From the NCBI GenBank assembly GCA_963169105.1, contig OY720637.1, positions 56,070,964-56,134,963 on the forward strand: 64,000 bases of DNA. Direction: 5' to 3'. The notes under the pieces were generated by a model, which was given only the letters and a program-made list of their open reading frames with translations, was not told where the DNA came from and ran no database searches. Positions 39,201-44,269 of this stretch are shown one piece after another. A program made the translations under genes and the position numbers. The first letter of the stretch is position 1; each line of letters starts with the position of its first letter. Source of the DNA: Ceriagrion tenellum. Lineage: Eukaryota > Arthropoda > Insecta > Odonata > Coenagrionidae.

Positions 39201-41023
39201 ACTCTGCTATCATAGATGTATCTGTTTTGTTATTGGACTCTCTCCCATTCTCTCAATATGGCCCAGCCAACTAACCACATGTCGTTCATTCTTTTAAGTC
39301 CATGACTGGAGCATCCCACCCACATTCATTTGTCATACTACTTTCGTCACTTCAGCTCAATATTCTCAACCCTTTCCTAAATTTTAAACTAATTCCTTCA
39401 TTTATCAAAATATATTCGCCTAGGGAGGGAATAGTAAGATGTGTATGTATGTGATTAATAACAGTGATGCATTTCTCCTTAAAGAGTACCTACTGGGTCT
39501 TTTTCTCAAGCTAGTTTAGAAAGTTATTTAAAGCCTAAAAACTACTGACATATGAAAAATAATCATAATTACATACCTTGGTACTAAAAATTTGAGGAAA
39601 CATAGTAATCATGAACTAAGGGAAACACAAAAAATAAGTACTATGTGACAAGAATGAAATTCCTTTTGATCTGAAAGTGAGGATAATCTAATTCAAGCTG
39701 AGGCTAAGTTCTAAGTTTCACTTCCAATTTTACAGACCAATTTGATTTGAAACATTTGATAAGTGCACTATATATTTGTTTCAAGTACACTCATAAACTC
39801 TCAATTACCTAAGCACGAATCTTTAACAGGGGCAGCTTCTTTTAAGCATAAATTTGTTTTAAAACATGGTTCCTTTCTTTAATATAGGTTGCCAAGTGTA
39901 TGGCTTTCTTGGAGGACTCACAGGAACAACATCCATTGCAACACTGGCTGCCATAGCTCTTGACAGATATTTTGTCGTGCTCTACCCACTAGAGCCACTC
40001 AAAGTTCCAACAAGAGCACGAGCTCGAGTATGTGTGCTCCTGGCATGGACATATGGTGCCATATTTTCTGCCATGCCTCTCTTTGGCTTGAACCGCTATG
40101 TTCCAGAGGGGTACTTAGCCTCCTGTTCATTTGACTACCTTACAGGCGATAGTATCAGCCGCACTTTCATCTTGGTGTTTTTTGTGGCTGCTTGGGTGAT
40201 GCCCTTTGCTCTCATTTCATTCTGTTATGCTGCCATTTGTCGAGCAGTGGCAATAGCTGCTAACTACTCTTCATCAAACACAGTTAGAAAGCTCTCAAAT
40301 TCAAACAATGCCTCCCGCAGAGAGCAGCAAAGACGACGCACTGAGATCCGACTTGCAATAGTAGTCCTCGCAGTGGTAGCCCTATGGTTTGTGTCCTGGA
40401 CGCCCTATGCCACAGTAGCTTTGCTTGGATTCTCAGGCAACCAGCATCTGATAACACCCTTAGTCTCAATGATACCAGCACTATTCTGCAAGATGGCAAG
40501 CTGTGTTGACCCCTTTGTCTATGCCATTACTCATCCACGCTTCAGGAAAGAGTTTGCCAGAAGATTCCCATTCTGTGGAGGTTCTGGAGCATTGAGAAAA
40601 GGCTCAGCAGAGAAGATTGCAAGAAAAACAAGTGTGAAAAGAAGGGAATCCAGTAAAGAAAAGAGGAAAAAACGTGAAGAAAAGGAAGAAGGTATGTCAG
40701 TATCTGAGGAGGAGGTGGTTATGGTGGATATGAGGGGAAGCAGTGTTGTGGAAAACTCAGACTTCACGTCTACATCAGGGGAAAGAAGGAATGGTGATTG
40801 GTTGAGTGATGGACCCTGGACAACAGATGGAAGGCTCTATCGCAGCTTTCCAGCTCCAGGGATTCACCATCCCTTGGGTTCTTGGATTCCTAAATCCAAG
40901 ACAAATTCAGAATTCAAAGATGTTGCCTCTCAACGGTGTGAAGTGATTTCCATGCAAATGAGAAATTCACCAGCATTGAATGAAATCATCATATTGAGTG
41001 ATATAGAGCCAACAACTGTCTGA
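2644..41023 (+). CDS. Rh7: Rh7-like r-opsin (whole gene, three coding exons)
   Basis: Light-sensing seven-transmembrane receptor, expected to bind retinal and signal through Gq in photoreceptor or brain membranes. Joining 2644-3209, 36502-36632 and 39888-41023 gives 1833 nt, or 610 residues plus stop, with matching split codons at both junctions. Visible hallmarks are: the pre-TM1 WLQFPPP motif (residues 151-157); the TM2 NLAVSD aspartate (208); lysine 214 at or next to bovine position 90; the disulfide cysteines 234 and 312; glutamate 306, six before Cys312, as the usual invertebrate counterion (bovine E181); DRY at 258-260; WTPY at 403-406; the retinal-linking lysine 434; and DPFVY then HPRFR. 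The long N- and C-terminal extensions and loop motifs favour Rh7 over the UV, blue or long-wave visual classes, but the subclass is inferred without an alignment. ATG 2644 is the first in-frame Met after a stop at 2518. Confidence 0.85.
3950..4560 (-). mobile_element. Decayed non-LTR retrotransposon C-terminus (RTE/craft-like)
   Basis: Read on the minus strand, the segment gives pieces typical of the end of an insect endonuclease/reverse-transcriptase polyprotein: a VDQLTYLASIF block, then an EITLAKETFTKREK block, and further on KRWMDDALRG. Stops and frame changes separate them, so it is a pseudogenised fragment. Neither end is defined. Confidence 0.55.
4846..4888. repeat. Perfect 20-bp inverted repeat with 3-nt loop
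   Basis: Arms 4846-4865 and 4869-4888 are exact reverse complements (CGGGCCTTCTCGACGGAAAC on the left) around loop TCG. The arms are GC-rich in AT-rich surroundings. There are no flanking transposon ends that I can see. It may have arisen by template switching or be the centre of a foldback element. Confidence 0.9.
6184..6561. repeat. Direct repeat, two copies of about 103 bp
   Basis: A block starting GTTACCGATTTGGTTTCTT and ending GTTGACATATGTCCAGATTT occurs at about 6184-6286 and again at about 6459-6561, with around a dozen differences. The sequence after copy 1 (about 6287-6440) has a diverged relative at about 7290-7470, so a repeat family is interleaved with the RT fragment that follows. 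Confidence 0.7.
6562..7265 (+). mobile_element. Decayed non-LTR reverse-transcriptase fragment
   Basis: Translated pieces match the distal RT and post-RT region of non-LTR elements: a block like SDMDKLKYWFLANNMSLSS, then DTILNWKAHISKLKSEL, then MRAVYFAFVNSKLQYGIACW. Frameshifts and stops lie between them. The fragment sits between copies of the 103-bp repeat family. The clade cannot be settled by eye; jockey-, CR1- or RTE-like are all possible. Confidence 0.6.
7689..8175. repeat. Segment duplicated three times around a nested inverted repeat
   Basis: A block beginning GCGGGCTTACAGCATT and containing ATTATGCAGTCT and CAGAAGAGCATCATTTTT occurs at about 7689-7795 and about 8016-8105, with a partial third copy at about 8118-8175. 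The 7840-7929 palindrome lies between copies 1 and 2. Confidence 0.65.
7840..7929. repeat. Nested inverted repeat (two stems)
   Basis: The outer arms CTCAGGCGACCG (7840-7851) and CGGTCGCCTGAG (7918-7929) are exact complements. The inner arms CAGGCGACATCT (7863-7874) and AGATGTCGCCTG (7895-7906) are also exact. The shared CAGGCGAC core appears four times, twice in each orientation. It resembles a very short foldback element. Confidence 0.85.
11735..11935 (-). mobile_element. tRNA-derived SINE, minus strand
   Basis: On the minus strand a tRNA-like head (GGTGAGTTAGCCTGTGTGCT, then GAACTCGATTCC as B box) is followed by a body containing ATCTTCGGATGGGACGTTAA. The same body motif is found in the + strand copy near 20790. 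No intact tRNA fold is seen. Confidence 0.55.
14200..14720. promoter_or_regulatory. Candidate intronic regulatory stretch
   Basis: This part of the intron is richer in GC than its surroundings and carries clustered homeodomain-type words: ATTAATGATTGG near 14342, and TAATTGATAATTAATCTGAATT at 14445-14466. The last part resembles, without matching, the photoreceptor-type TAATTGAATT site. No coding frame or transposon end was recognised. The call rests on composition and motifs only. Confidence 0.2.
15408..15485 (+). mobile_element. 3' tail of a CR1-like non-LTR family
   Basis: Shares with 26500-26580, 28020-28105 and 55610-55690 a tail with a G+C-rich hairpin (here CCCGTGCCAC... paired with ...GGTGGCTTGCACGG) followed by GTAGATGTAG. 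It is a diverged copy without coding sequence. Confidence 0.45.
15690..16165. mobile_element. Possible non-autonomous element with GGAGCCGG-type subterminal repeats
   Basis: GGAGCC/GGCTCC words cluster at both ends (near 15698-15724 and 16080-16160) with opposite dominant orientation, as in some hAT-derived MITEs. No clean terminal repeat or target duplication could be fixed. Confidence 0.2.
19265..19526. mobile_element. MITE with CACTA-type ends (262 bp)
   Basis: The terminal inverted repeats run about 33 bp, starting CACTACGTTTACCAATCGAA on the left and ending TTCGATTGGTAAACGTAGTG on the right, with few mismatches. TAT flanks both ends, consistent with a 3-bp target duplication. CACTA termini plus a 3-bp duplication are typical of the CMC/CACTA superfamily. 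The interior repeats GGTAAAC and CGATATG words. No coding sequence. Confidence 0.7.
20655..20860 (+). mobile_element. tRNA-derived SINE
   Basis: The head has an A-box-like TTAGTGCGGTGGATGGAG and a B-box-like GGGTTAGAATTCC. The body has GGATGGGGCGTTAAACTG and GGTGTCCTTCAAGAAGAGTA, words shared with the SINEs at 29949, 53491 and (inverted) 11735. Confidence 0.55.
22190..22560 (-). mobile_element. tRNA-derived SINE, minus strand (diverged)
   Basis: On the minus strand the head reads GGCACGGTGGCTAGAATGCT (A-box region), then GAGTTCGAATCCCGG (B box). At the far end, TCTGGGGAGGCGACCGACAG on the + strand is the complement of the 3' motif of the SINEs at 29949 and 53491. The middle is diverged, so this could be two fragments. 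Confidence 0.45.
24565..25110 (-). mobile_element. Decayed non-LTR C-terminus and 3' UTR
   Basis: The minus-strand frame from about 25110 to 24806 contains PLGHLYVYKVVRLFF and later RRSFYTLGQKPTIYYHLP, like the final segment of CR1-type ORF2 proteins. Downstream on that strand are a (TTTA)n run (24659-24681) and an ATT-rich tail (about 24565-24585), as in non-LTR 3' ends. Confidence 0.5.
25154..25186 (-). ncRNA. Hammerhead-like RNA motif (copy C)
   Basis: On the minus strand: CTGATGA, one extra T, GACG, loop of 5, CGTC, GAAAC, CATT, GTC. This is the order of a small hammerhead core (CUGANGA, stem II, GAAA, short stem III, GUC). The extra base before stem II and the lack of a clear stem I are against full activity. 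Penelope-like elements are known to carry such minimal hammerheads. Confidence 0.35.
25212..25390 (+). repeat. G-rich purine tract
   Basis: Almost pure G/A on the + strand, with many GGG runs (25268-25311 holds at least six), so G-quadruplex formation is possible. The minus-strand open frame here is a consequence of composition, not a gene. Confidence 0.7.
25490..25628. repeat. A/T-only low-complexity stretch
   Basis: Nearly exclusively A and T, with TAAAT/ATTTA words throughout. It separates the G-rich tract from a foldback element. Confidence 0.8.
25728..25893. repeat. Foldback (inverted repeat, arms about 65 bp)
   Basis: TTTCCGCCGCGTTCTTCCAT at 25748-25767 pairs with the complement ATGGAACAACGCGGCGGAAA ending near 25870, and pairing extends outward through GGTTTCCC/CCCAGAGAACC and inward to TTTCGCC/GGCGAAA. 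The arms are about 85-90 percent complementary, with a loop of about 38 nt. Confidence 0.75.
26260..26669. mobile_element. Inverted-repeat element with hammerhead-like arms
   Basis: The two arms are about 72 bp (26260-26331 and 26597-26669) with about eight mismatches, starting ACAAGAT. Each arm carries a motif of the form TGAAGAT-GGCT-loop-AGCC-GAAACCGGTC (minus strand at 26302-26331, plus strand at 26597-26626). The interior contains the hairpin tail of the CR1-like family (26500-26580), so the unit is composite. No coding frame. Confidence 0.6.
26302..26331 (-). ncRNA. Hammerhead-like RNA motif (copy A)
   Basis: On the minus strand: CTGAAGA, one T, GGCT, AGAC, AGCC, GAAAC, CG, GTC. CUGAAGA fits the CUGANGA core and stem II is a perfect 4-bp helix. 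The + strand copy at 26597-26626 has the same layout but starts GTGAAGA, losing core C3. Stem I is not evident. Confidence 0.35.
26640..27060 (-). mobile_element. Decayed non-LTR C-terminal fragment
   Basis: The minus-strand translation gives a GMSVREAKEVSNVQDK-like block preceded by interrupted blocks usual at the end of insect endonuclease-RT polyproteins. It shares a short + strand word (GGAGCATCC-ACTCACATTC) with the fragment near 39310, suggesting one family. Confidence 0.45.
27480..28105 (+). mobile_element. CR1-like non-LTR 3' fragment with hairpin tail
   Basis: Across frames the sequence reads as the post-RT end of a CR1-type ORF2: ERCYSALVRPHLEYAA, then KAARFVKNCCERT-like, then QLLEELQWEPLEILRQYARL, then a weak FFPR-like end. 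It closes with a tail containing CCCTGCCACACGCCC and CGCAGGGTAGTAT, which form a hairpin. Stops and frameshifts are present. Confidence 0.65.
29080..29430. other. GC-rich island inside the intron, function unknown
   Basis: Three frames stay open for 64-151 codons here because the stretch is GC-rich and stop-poor. None shows a known domain. It could be a short exon of an unknown transcript, a regulatory element, or an unlabelled repeat. An AT dinucleotide-like run follows at 29481-29512. Confidence 0.3.
29949..30425 (+). mobile_element. tRNA-derived SINE carrying a perfect hairpin
   Basis: The head TTGGTGTAGTGGCTGGAGTA and B-box-like GGGTACAAATCCC are followed by a body with GAGACGTTAAACCGTGGT. 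From about 30208 on it matches 34548-34773 (TCGCCTCCCCAAATATCCAA and onward). Within it, 30185-30203 and 30213-30231 form an exact 19-bp inverted repeat that the other copies lack. Confidence 0.7.
30185..30231. repeat. Perfect 19-bp hairpin inside a SINE
   Basis: TTGCGCCGTAGGGAACAGG and its exact complement surround a 9-nt loop (TATGCCTTG). Only the right arm is ancestral to the SINE family, because the copy at 34548 has the right arm alone. The left arm therefore looks like a local inverted duplication. Confidence 0.85.
32543..32774. mobile_element. Small inverted-repeat element (about 230 bp)
   Basis: Ends TTTTCATATGAAATGAAGGA and (right end, complemented) TTTAATTTGAAATGAGGGAA continue into GAAACTTTRTRTAGTT on both sides. 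The interior is AT-rich and non-coding. Target duplication not resolved. Confidence 0.55.
32994..33555. mobile_element. Non-autonomous hAT element (562 bp) with 8-bp target duplication
   Basis: The ends TAGGAATGGGCAGATC and GATCTGACCATCCCTA form an imperfect terminal inverted repeat. They are flanked by identical 8-bp direct repeats GTTTTCAT (32986-32993 and 33556-33563), the length diagnostic of hAT insertions. GGATCC/GATCC words are packed near both ends, like subterminal transposase sites. The interior open frames are short and unrecognised. Confidence 0.85.
34548..34773 (+). mobile_element. SINE 3' fragment
   Basis: Matches the 3' half of the SINE at 29949-30425 (GCCTTACCTGTTCCCTA, then TCGCCTCCCCAAATATCCAA, then GAGTATATCAA and the AATGAGTAAAA tail). 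The tRNA-like head is missing. It abuts the non-LTR fragment that follows. Confidence 0.65.
34795..35990 (+). mobile_element. Decayed RTE/craft-like non-LTR reverse transcriptase
   Basis: Broken frames give canonical RT blocks in order: RTISLISHAAKVWLRIIDKR; DQLGFLKGRSTRDAI; a FEKAH-like A block; GVRQKCPLSPLLFNIYAQEI-like (broken); FVDDQE in place of the catalytic YADD-type box; and a C-terminal ENVNRLQVLETCDCKRMEKV ... RQGRWVEKVI. Frameshifts, stops and the altered catalytic box show it is dead. The endonuclease part is missing upstream. Confidence 0.75.
36502..36632 (+). CDS. Rh7: Opsin coding exon 2: loop 1, TM2 and extracellular loop 1
   Basis: Too short to appear as a long open frame, this 131-bp exon is identified by content and phase. 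Acceptor TTTCTTTCAG precedes 36502 and donor GTAAAT follows 36632. The first base completes Arg189 with the AG of exon 1, 43 codons follow, and the last base G joins exon 3's GT as Gly233. It encodes the opsin signature SLRTPANILVMNLAVSD, then LMMLKMPAFIYN and LGPALG. The conserved TM2 aspartate (208) and lysine 214 lie here. Confidence 0.93.
37736..38183. mobile_element. MITE rich in ATTGG/CCAAT words, nested in the larger element
   Basis: The ends CCTAAGAAGCCACCAAATAT and (right end, complemented) CCCAAGCAGCCATGAATATT form an imperfect inverted repeat. The interior is studded with ATTGG and CCAAT near both ends. The right boundary coincides with the end of homology to the surrounding inverted-repeat arm. 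No target duplication could be fixed. Confidence 0.5.
38240..38372. repeat. Tandem duplication, period 67
   Basis: CGGTAACTAGGAGTAGTGAC occurs at 38252 and 38319, with matching flanks (TTTGCATTGCCATA-like before, ATGGGAAAA-TGGTCTATCT after). It lies within the right arm of the inverted-repeat element, so it arose after that element inserted. Confidence 0.75.
38355..39420 (-). mobile_element. Two partial copies of a non-LTR C-terminal segment
   Basis: About 108 bp starting TGGTCTATCTTTTCCTCGGA is present at 38355-38462 and again at 39179-39286, roughly 95 percent identical. On the minus strand it encodes a SWLGHIERMGES-like block typical of RTE-type ORF2 ends. Sequence from 39290 to about 39420 continues the second copy upstream in ORF order. 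Confidence 0.55.
38686..38711. repeat. Perfect 12-bp inverted repeat, 2-nt loop
   Basis: CACAATTTTGTT and AACAAAATTGTG around TC. A second pair, CCATGATAAA near 38677 and TTTTTATCATGG near 38730, encloses it, so this is a small foldback within opsin intron 2. Confidence 0.75.
39888..41023 (+). CDS. Rh7: Opsin coding exon 3: TM3 to C-terminus
   Basis: Starts with GT completing Gly233, then the disulfide Cys234. It covers TM3 with DRY (258-260), TM4, extracellular loop 2 with Glu306 and Cys312, TM5, a long third loop with a QQRRRTEIR stretch, TM6 with WTPY, and TM7 with the retinal lysine 434 in the context FCKMASCVDPFVY. A basic then acidic tail follows (KRRESSKEKRKKREEKEEG), and the protein ends ...SDIEPTTV before TGA at 41021. 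The tail is about 155 residues after HPRFR, far longer than in visual opsins. A strong donor-like AAG/GTATGT occurs in frame at 40692, so an alternative 3' splice form is possible. Confidence 0.92.
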
Positions 41024-41205
41024 TGAAAGGTTTATATTTATTATGCAAGAGAAACCACAGCATGAGAAAAAAAATGAAACAAAAGTATCATGTCAATGTA
41101 AATAGGTGAAGTGTAGTGGGATCAAGTGCTCCACTGATAAATTTCCATGTTAGATACTCCCAATTGATACACATACTTTGTGTTAAAGTCCACTTAAATT
41201 ATACA

Positions 41206-41274
41206 ATTAAATATTCATGATAGTGATATTTATTGGATGATGTGTATAAATATGTAATAGCATGCCCAATTAAA
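41206..41274 (+). promoter_or_regulatory. Possible opsin polyadenylation signals (ATTAAA)
   Basis: ATTAAA occurs at 41206-41211 and 41269-41274, within 260 nt of the stop codon. No AATAAA lies closer. Either could serve as the 3' processing signal. Confidence 0.35.
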
Positions 41275-41831
41275 TGATAATATTATTTTAATATTAGTAT
41301 GTTAACATCAATAATCTTGATACTTCTCTTTCATCCAACGCCTCTGTATTCTACTTTCATACCCTCTGACCCCTTCTCATCTTTTTTGAGTTCAACCCAA
41401 TAATTTATCACAATTAAGTAGAGGTATGTGTCTACACCTGCTCCTGGGTGTGAGTTTTTAGCATTATTCCTGAATCTGTGTCTCACCATAATTAAATCTA
41501 TCTGGAACCTATCTTAGTCTCCCGGTTTCTTCCAGGTGCACCTGCGTCAAGGGTGATGGCTGAACCATGTATTCCTAATTACTAGATTATCTACCGGGCA
41601 AAACTATACAGCATTTTGCCATGGTCATTTCTCCTTCCAAGCCCATAATCACTCACTTCCAGCCCATCTCTTCCTTCACCTACCACCACATTCCAATCTC
41701 CCATTACTACTAACTGTGCTCCAAGGCATTCTATCAACTATGTCCTACACTCAATTTTATTCACCATTTACCTCTTCCTCTCTATGATTCAAGGTAAACA
41801 GACCTGGATTACAACCAAGTTCATTGTAATG

Positions 41832-42057
41832 AAATGATGGATAACTTAGTTTTCCACAGAAGATTTATTACTTTCTTACGACCCAGGTTTCATCGCTGCA
41901 CGACATCATCAGCTGCAGAGCTTGTAAAACACATTGCTTTAAAAAAAAATAAGCAATGTGTTTTACAAGCTCTGTACCTGATGATGTCATGCAGCAATGA
42001 AACCCAGGTCATAAGAAAGTAATAAATCTTTAGTGGAAACTAAGTTATCCATTATTT
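41832..42057. mobile_element. Foldback element with hammerhead-like arms, nested in the non-LTR element
   Basis: Arms of about 105 bp surround an A-rich centre (near 41940-41952). Each arm contains CTGATGATGTC...GAAACC-GGTC in opposite orientations (minus 41880-41912, plus 41978-42010). The outer ends read AAATGATGGATAACTTAGTT and its near complement. It interrupts the endonuclease frame of the surrounding retroelement. Confidence 0.75.
41880..41912 (-). ncRNA. Hammerhead-like RNA motif (copy D1)
   Basis: On the minus strand: CTGATGA, T, GTCG, TGCAG, CGAT, GAAAC, CTGG, GTC. Stem II pairs G-U, U-A, C-G, G-C. Copy D2 at 41978-42010 (+) has GTCA/CAAT instead; both changes are CG to CA and weaken the helix. 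No clear stem I. Confidence 0.35.
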
Positions 42058-42830
42058 TATTATGAAGGAATTCCACCAAGTTACTCTCAATACCTACATT
42101 CCGATTACTCACCTGTTCTACACAGACTACTTTTCCACCAAGTTTCCTGTTCATCAAAAATGCAACCCCACACTGGCTTTCATTCCCTCCATTATACATC
42201 AATCTATAGTCATAGCTCCAATTGTCTCTTCTATCTTACTTCGCTTAGACCCGTGATGTCTACGCCCACCTTCTCCATTTCTGTCTTCTAGTTCTCTAAC
42301 TTGCTCACTCTTAGCATGTTCCTAGCATTCTGTATGCCAACCCTGATGGTTGCATTATTATTCTGCATCTTCTTTGCCTCCGATTCAACATTTGCCTCTA
42401 CTTCCGGGCACGGTTTTTGTGTAATGATGACTGCAGGGACCTTGCTCCCTCTGCTTCTGGGCAAGACACCTTGCCCATTGGGCCAAGTCACACAGTTGCC
42501 AGGATTCATTTTCACATAAAAACTGTCCATAGTTACAAGGGATTTAAATGAGTGGTATTCCATGGCCTGCTCAAAATTGTTTTTTACATGACACCAACAT
42601 GTGAGAGGCAGTCCAACTGGGCTCAGATGCCTTATGCAGCCACCTCACAGAGGAAAAGACACTCCATGGACTACCATTCATCTGTTTCCTAACCTTCAAC
42701 CTATCTGGCATGGGTGGCCCTACCAGGATAGCTCCCACCAGTTCATCTCTAAGGGTCATTAAAGCACACAAACCCTTACACCACGACAAGGTTATAGTCC
42801 TAGAGAAGAGTACAAGCAAATAAAATCTTA

Positions 42831-43762
42831 TAAATAGTATTGATTTTTGATGTTTGTTTCGAAACCTCCAGGAATTCAGTATTAATTTTGATCGTCTCGA
42901 TCATGTGTAATTTTTACAATTTTGATTTATTGTTATACAGTGAATCACCAAAGGTAATTATAAATACCCATTTTACATCATCAAATGACACAATTTATAT
43001 CTACAATGATGGGGAAAAAATCAATTAAGAGAACAGTCAGAAACTTATTATATAAGGTAAGTCATTCAAGCTGTAGACCTGAAGGTTGATATGTATATCT
43101 CACCTGATTGAGTTTAAGTTTTATTCAGAAAGGTATTCCTTAATTAAGACATGGCCTAAAACAGAGCCCTTATTTTAGAATTCAACTAGCTTGAACTTCA
43201 GGTTTTATGTACCAAAGTGATGAAAATATAAAATTCACATGCCAGCGCCATTTAACAAACCTTAGTTTGAAAGAGTACTCACTCATTATACAAAACTCTT
43301 ACATTAAATAAGGACAAGGGTGTAGGAAGATGCTTAAAAAGGGGCATTACATCAAAATGTTTGAGGTATATCACCATTGGTACAAAACCACATTAATACT
43401 ATGTTATTTAATGGTGATAAAAACCCCAAAATAAAGATTTCACTGAACAATTAATCATGCCACTGGCTGAGGCTAGCTTAAGCTTCATCTATAAACACAA
43501 AATCAAATCAGGGTACATATAATTTTACTATGTTTAGCCATAAGAAATCCTGAGTAATGGTGCTTAAGTAGTAACTTAAATTCCAGACATAATAAATCGA
43601 TGAAAACCATAATAATGGTGAATGCCCAAGCGAACAAAATTCTGCAGAGGCTGAAGTACACGGCTATGAACGAGATTTATCCATAAACATCAAATTCAAT
43701 CCCAAGATTAATGTCAAGCCTACGGGCTTAAACGTGAATGGAAAATCTAATTAGGTAGGTAT
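42831..43762. other. Intergenic, nothing recognised
   Basis: AT-rich sequence with no supported gene, repeat end or RNA. It ends at GTAT (43759-43762), the left target duplication of the LTR element. Confidence 0.6.
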
Positions 43763-44196
43763 TGTAAGAGAGAGAGACTCGGTAATTTTCCTTCCACACC
43801 TATTCCATCGTGTGTTGCAGTTTTGCCACCCCCCTTACATTCCACCTGCTTGCGGAGAGCTCTCTCGCCTCAGCCAACACCTAGAGTCAGCACGGACTAT
43901 GTACCGTCGCATGATCGAACATCGAGAGCTCTCTCGCCTCATCCAACACCTAGAGTCAGCACGGACTATGTACCGTCGCATGATCGAACATGCGGCGTTT
44001 ACGAGCCAATAAGGTGGCCAGGTAAAGTCACGAGGTGACGCTAAGGTGTACAAGTGGAAGGAGACGGCGTTGCTGCGTGGTCAGTTGGCCGCGAGATGTA
44101 ACGGAGTCAACACAATAAAGGTCTGGTCTCTACCTCGCTCTTGTTCTGTTCCCTGTACTCCCTCTGACGGACCCCAAATCCCTTCGCGGGTTAACA
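43763..44196 (+). repeat. 5' LTR (434 bp)
   Basis: Begins TGTAAGAGAGAGAGACTCGG and ends CCTTCGCGGGTTAACA. It contains a 69-bp tandem duplication (43855-43923 and 43924-43992, one difference seen) whose units each start with the palindrome GAGAGCTCTC, and an AATAAA at 44114-44119 that can end transcripts. It would carry the promoter for gag-pol. Confidence 0.95.
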
Positions 44197-44198
44197 AT

Positions 44199-44214
44199 TG
44201 GTGTCAGAAGTGGG
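44199..44214 (+). promoter_or_regulatory. Primer-binding site, tRNA-Leu type
   Basis: TGGTGTCAGAAGTGGG, two bases after the LTR, is the exact complement of the 3' end of the metazoan tRNA-Leu(CAA) I know (CCCACTTCTGACACCA). Reverse transcription would start here. Confidence 0.85.
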
Positions 44215-44269
44215 ATTTGGTCAACATCTGTCCCCTCAGAGGCGAATATATATCAGAACAGGTAAGACC

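Larger units (their letters stand above)
36633..39887 (+). other. Opsin intron 2 (3.26 kb)
   Basis: GT at 36633 to AG at 39886-39887 (acceptor TTTCTTTAATATAG). It holds an inverted-repeat element, an inner MITE, tandem duplications and non-LTR pieces, listed separately. From about 39420 to 39887 I see nothing definable. Confidence 0.85.
41340..42830 (-). mobile_element. Decayed non-LTR element, endonuclease region (RTE-like)
   Basis: The minus strand reads in order: a 5' segment (CKGLCALMTLRDELVGAIL), a start of the APE-type endonuclease (NARNMLRVSKLEN, then ITGLSEVR), a GGNESQCGVAFLMNRKLGG block, and beyond the inserted foldback at 41832-42057 the C-terminal endonuclease blocks (LVIRNTWF, RCTWKKPGD, DRFQIDLIMVRHRFRN). 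Stops and frameshifts are frequent. The RT part is absent. Confidence 0.65.

Noticed and set aside
43812..44053. Overlapping open frames in the LTR (both strands, repeated again at 49706-49924)
   Set aside because: The 69-bp tandem repeat is a multiple of three, so several frames stay open at once. They occur in both LTRs, have no shared domain, and lie in promoter sequence.
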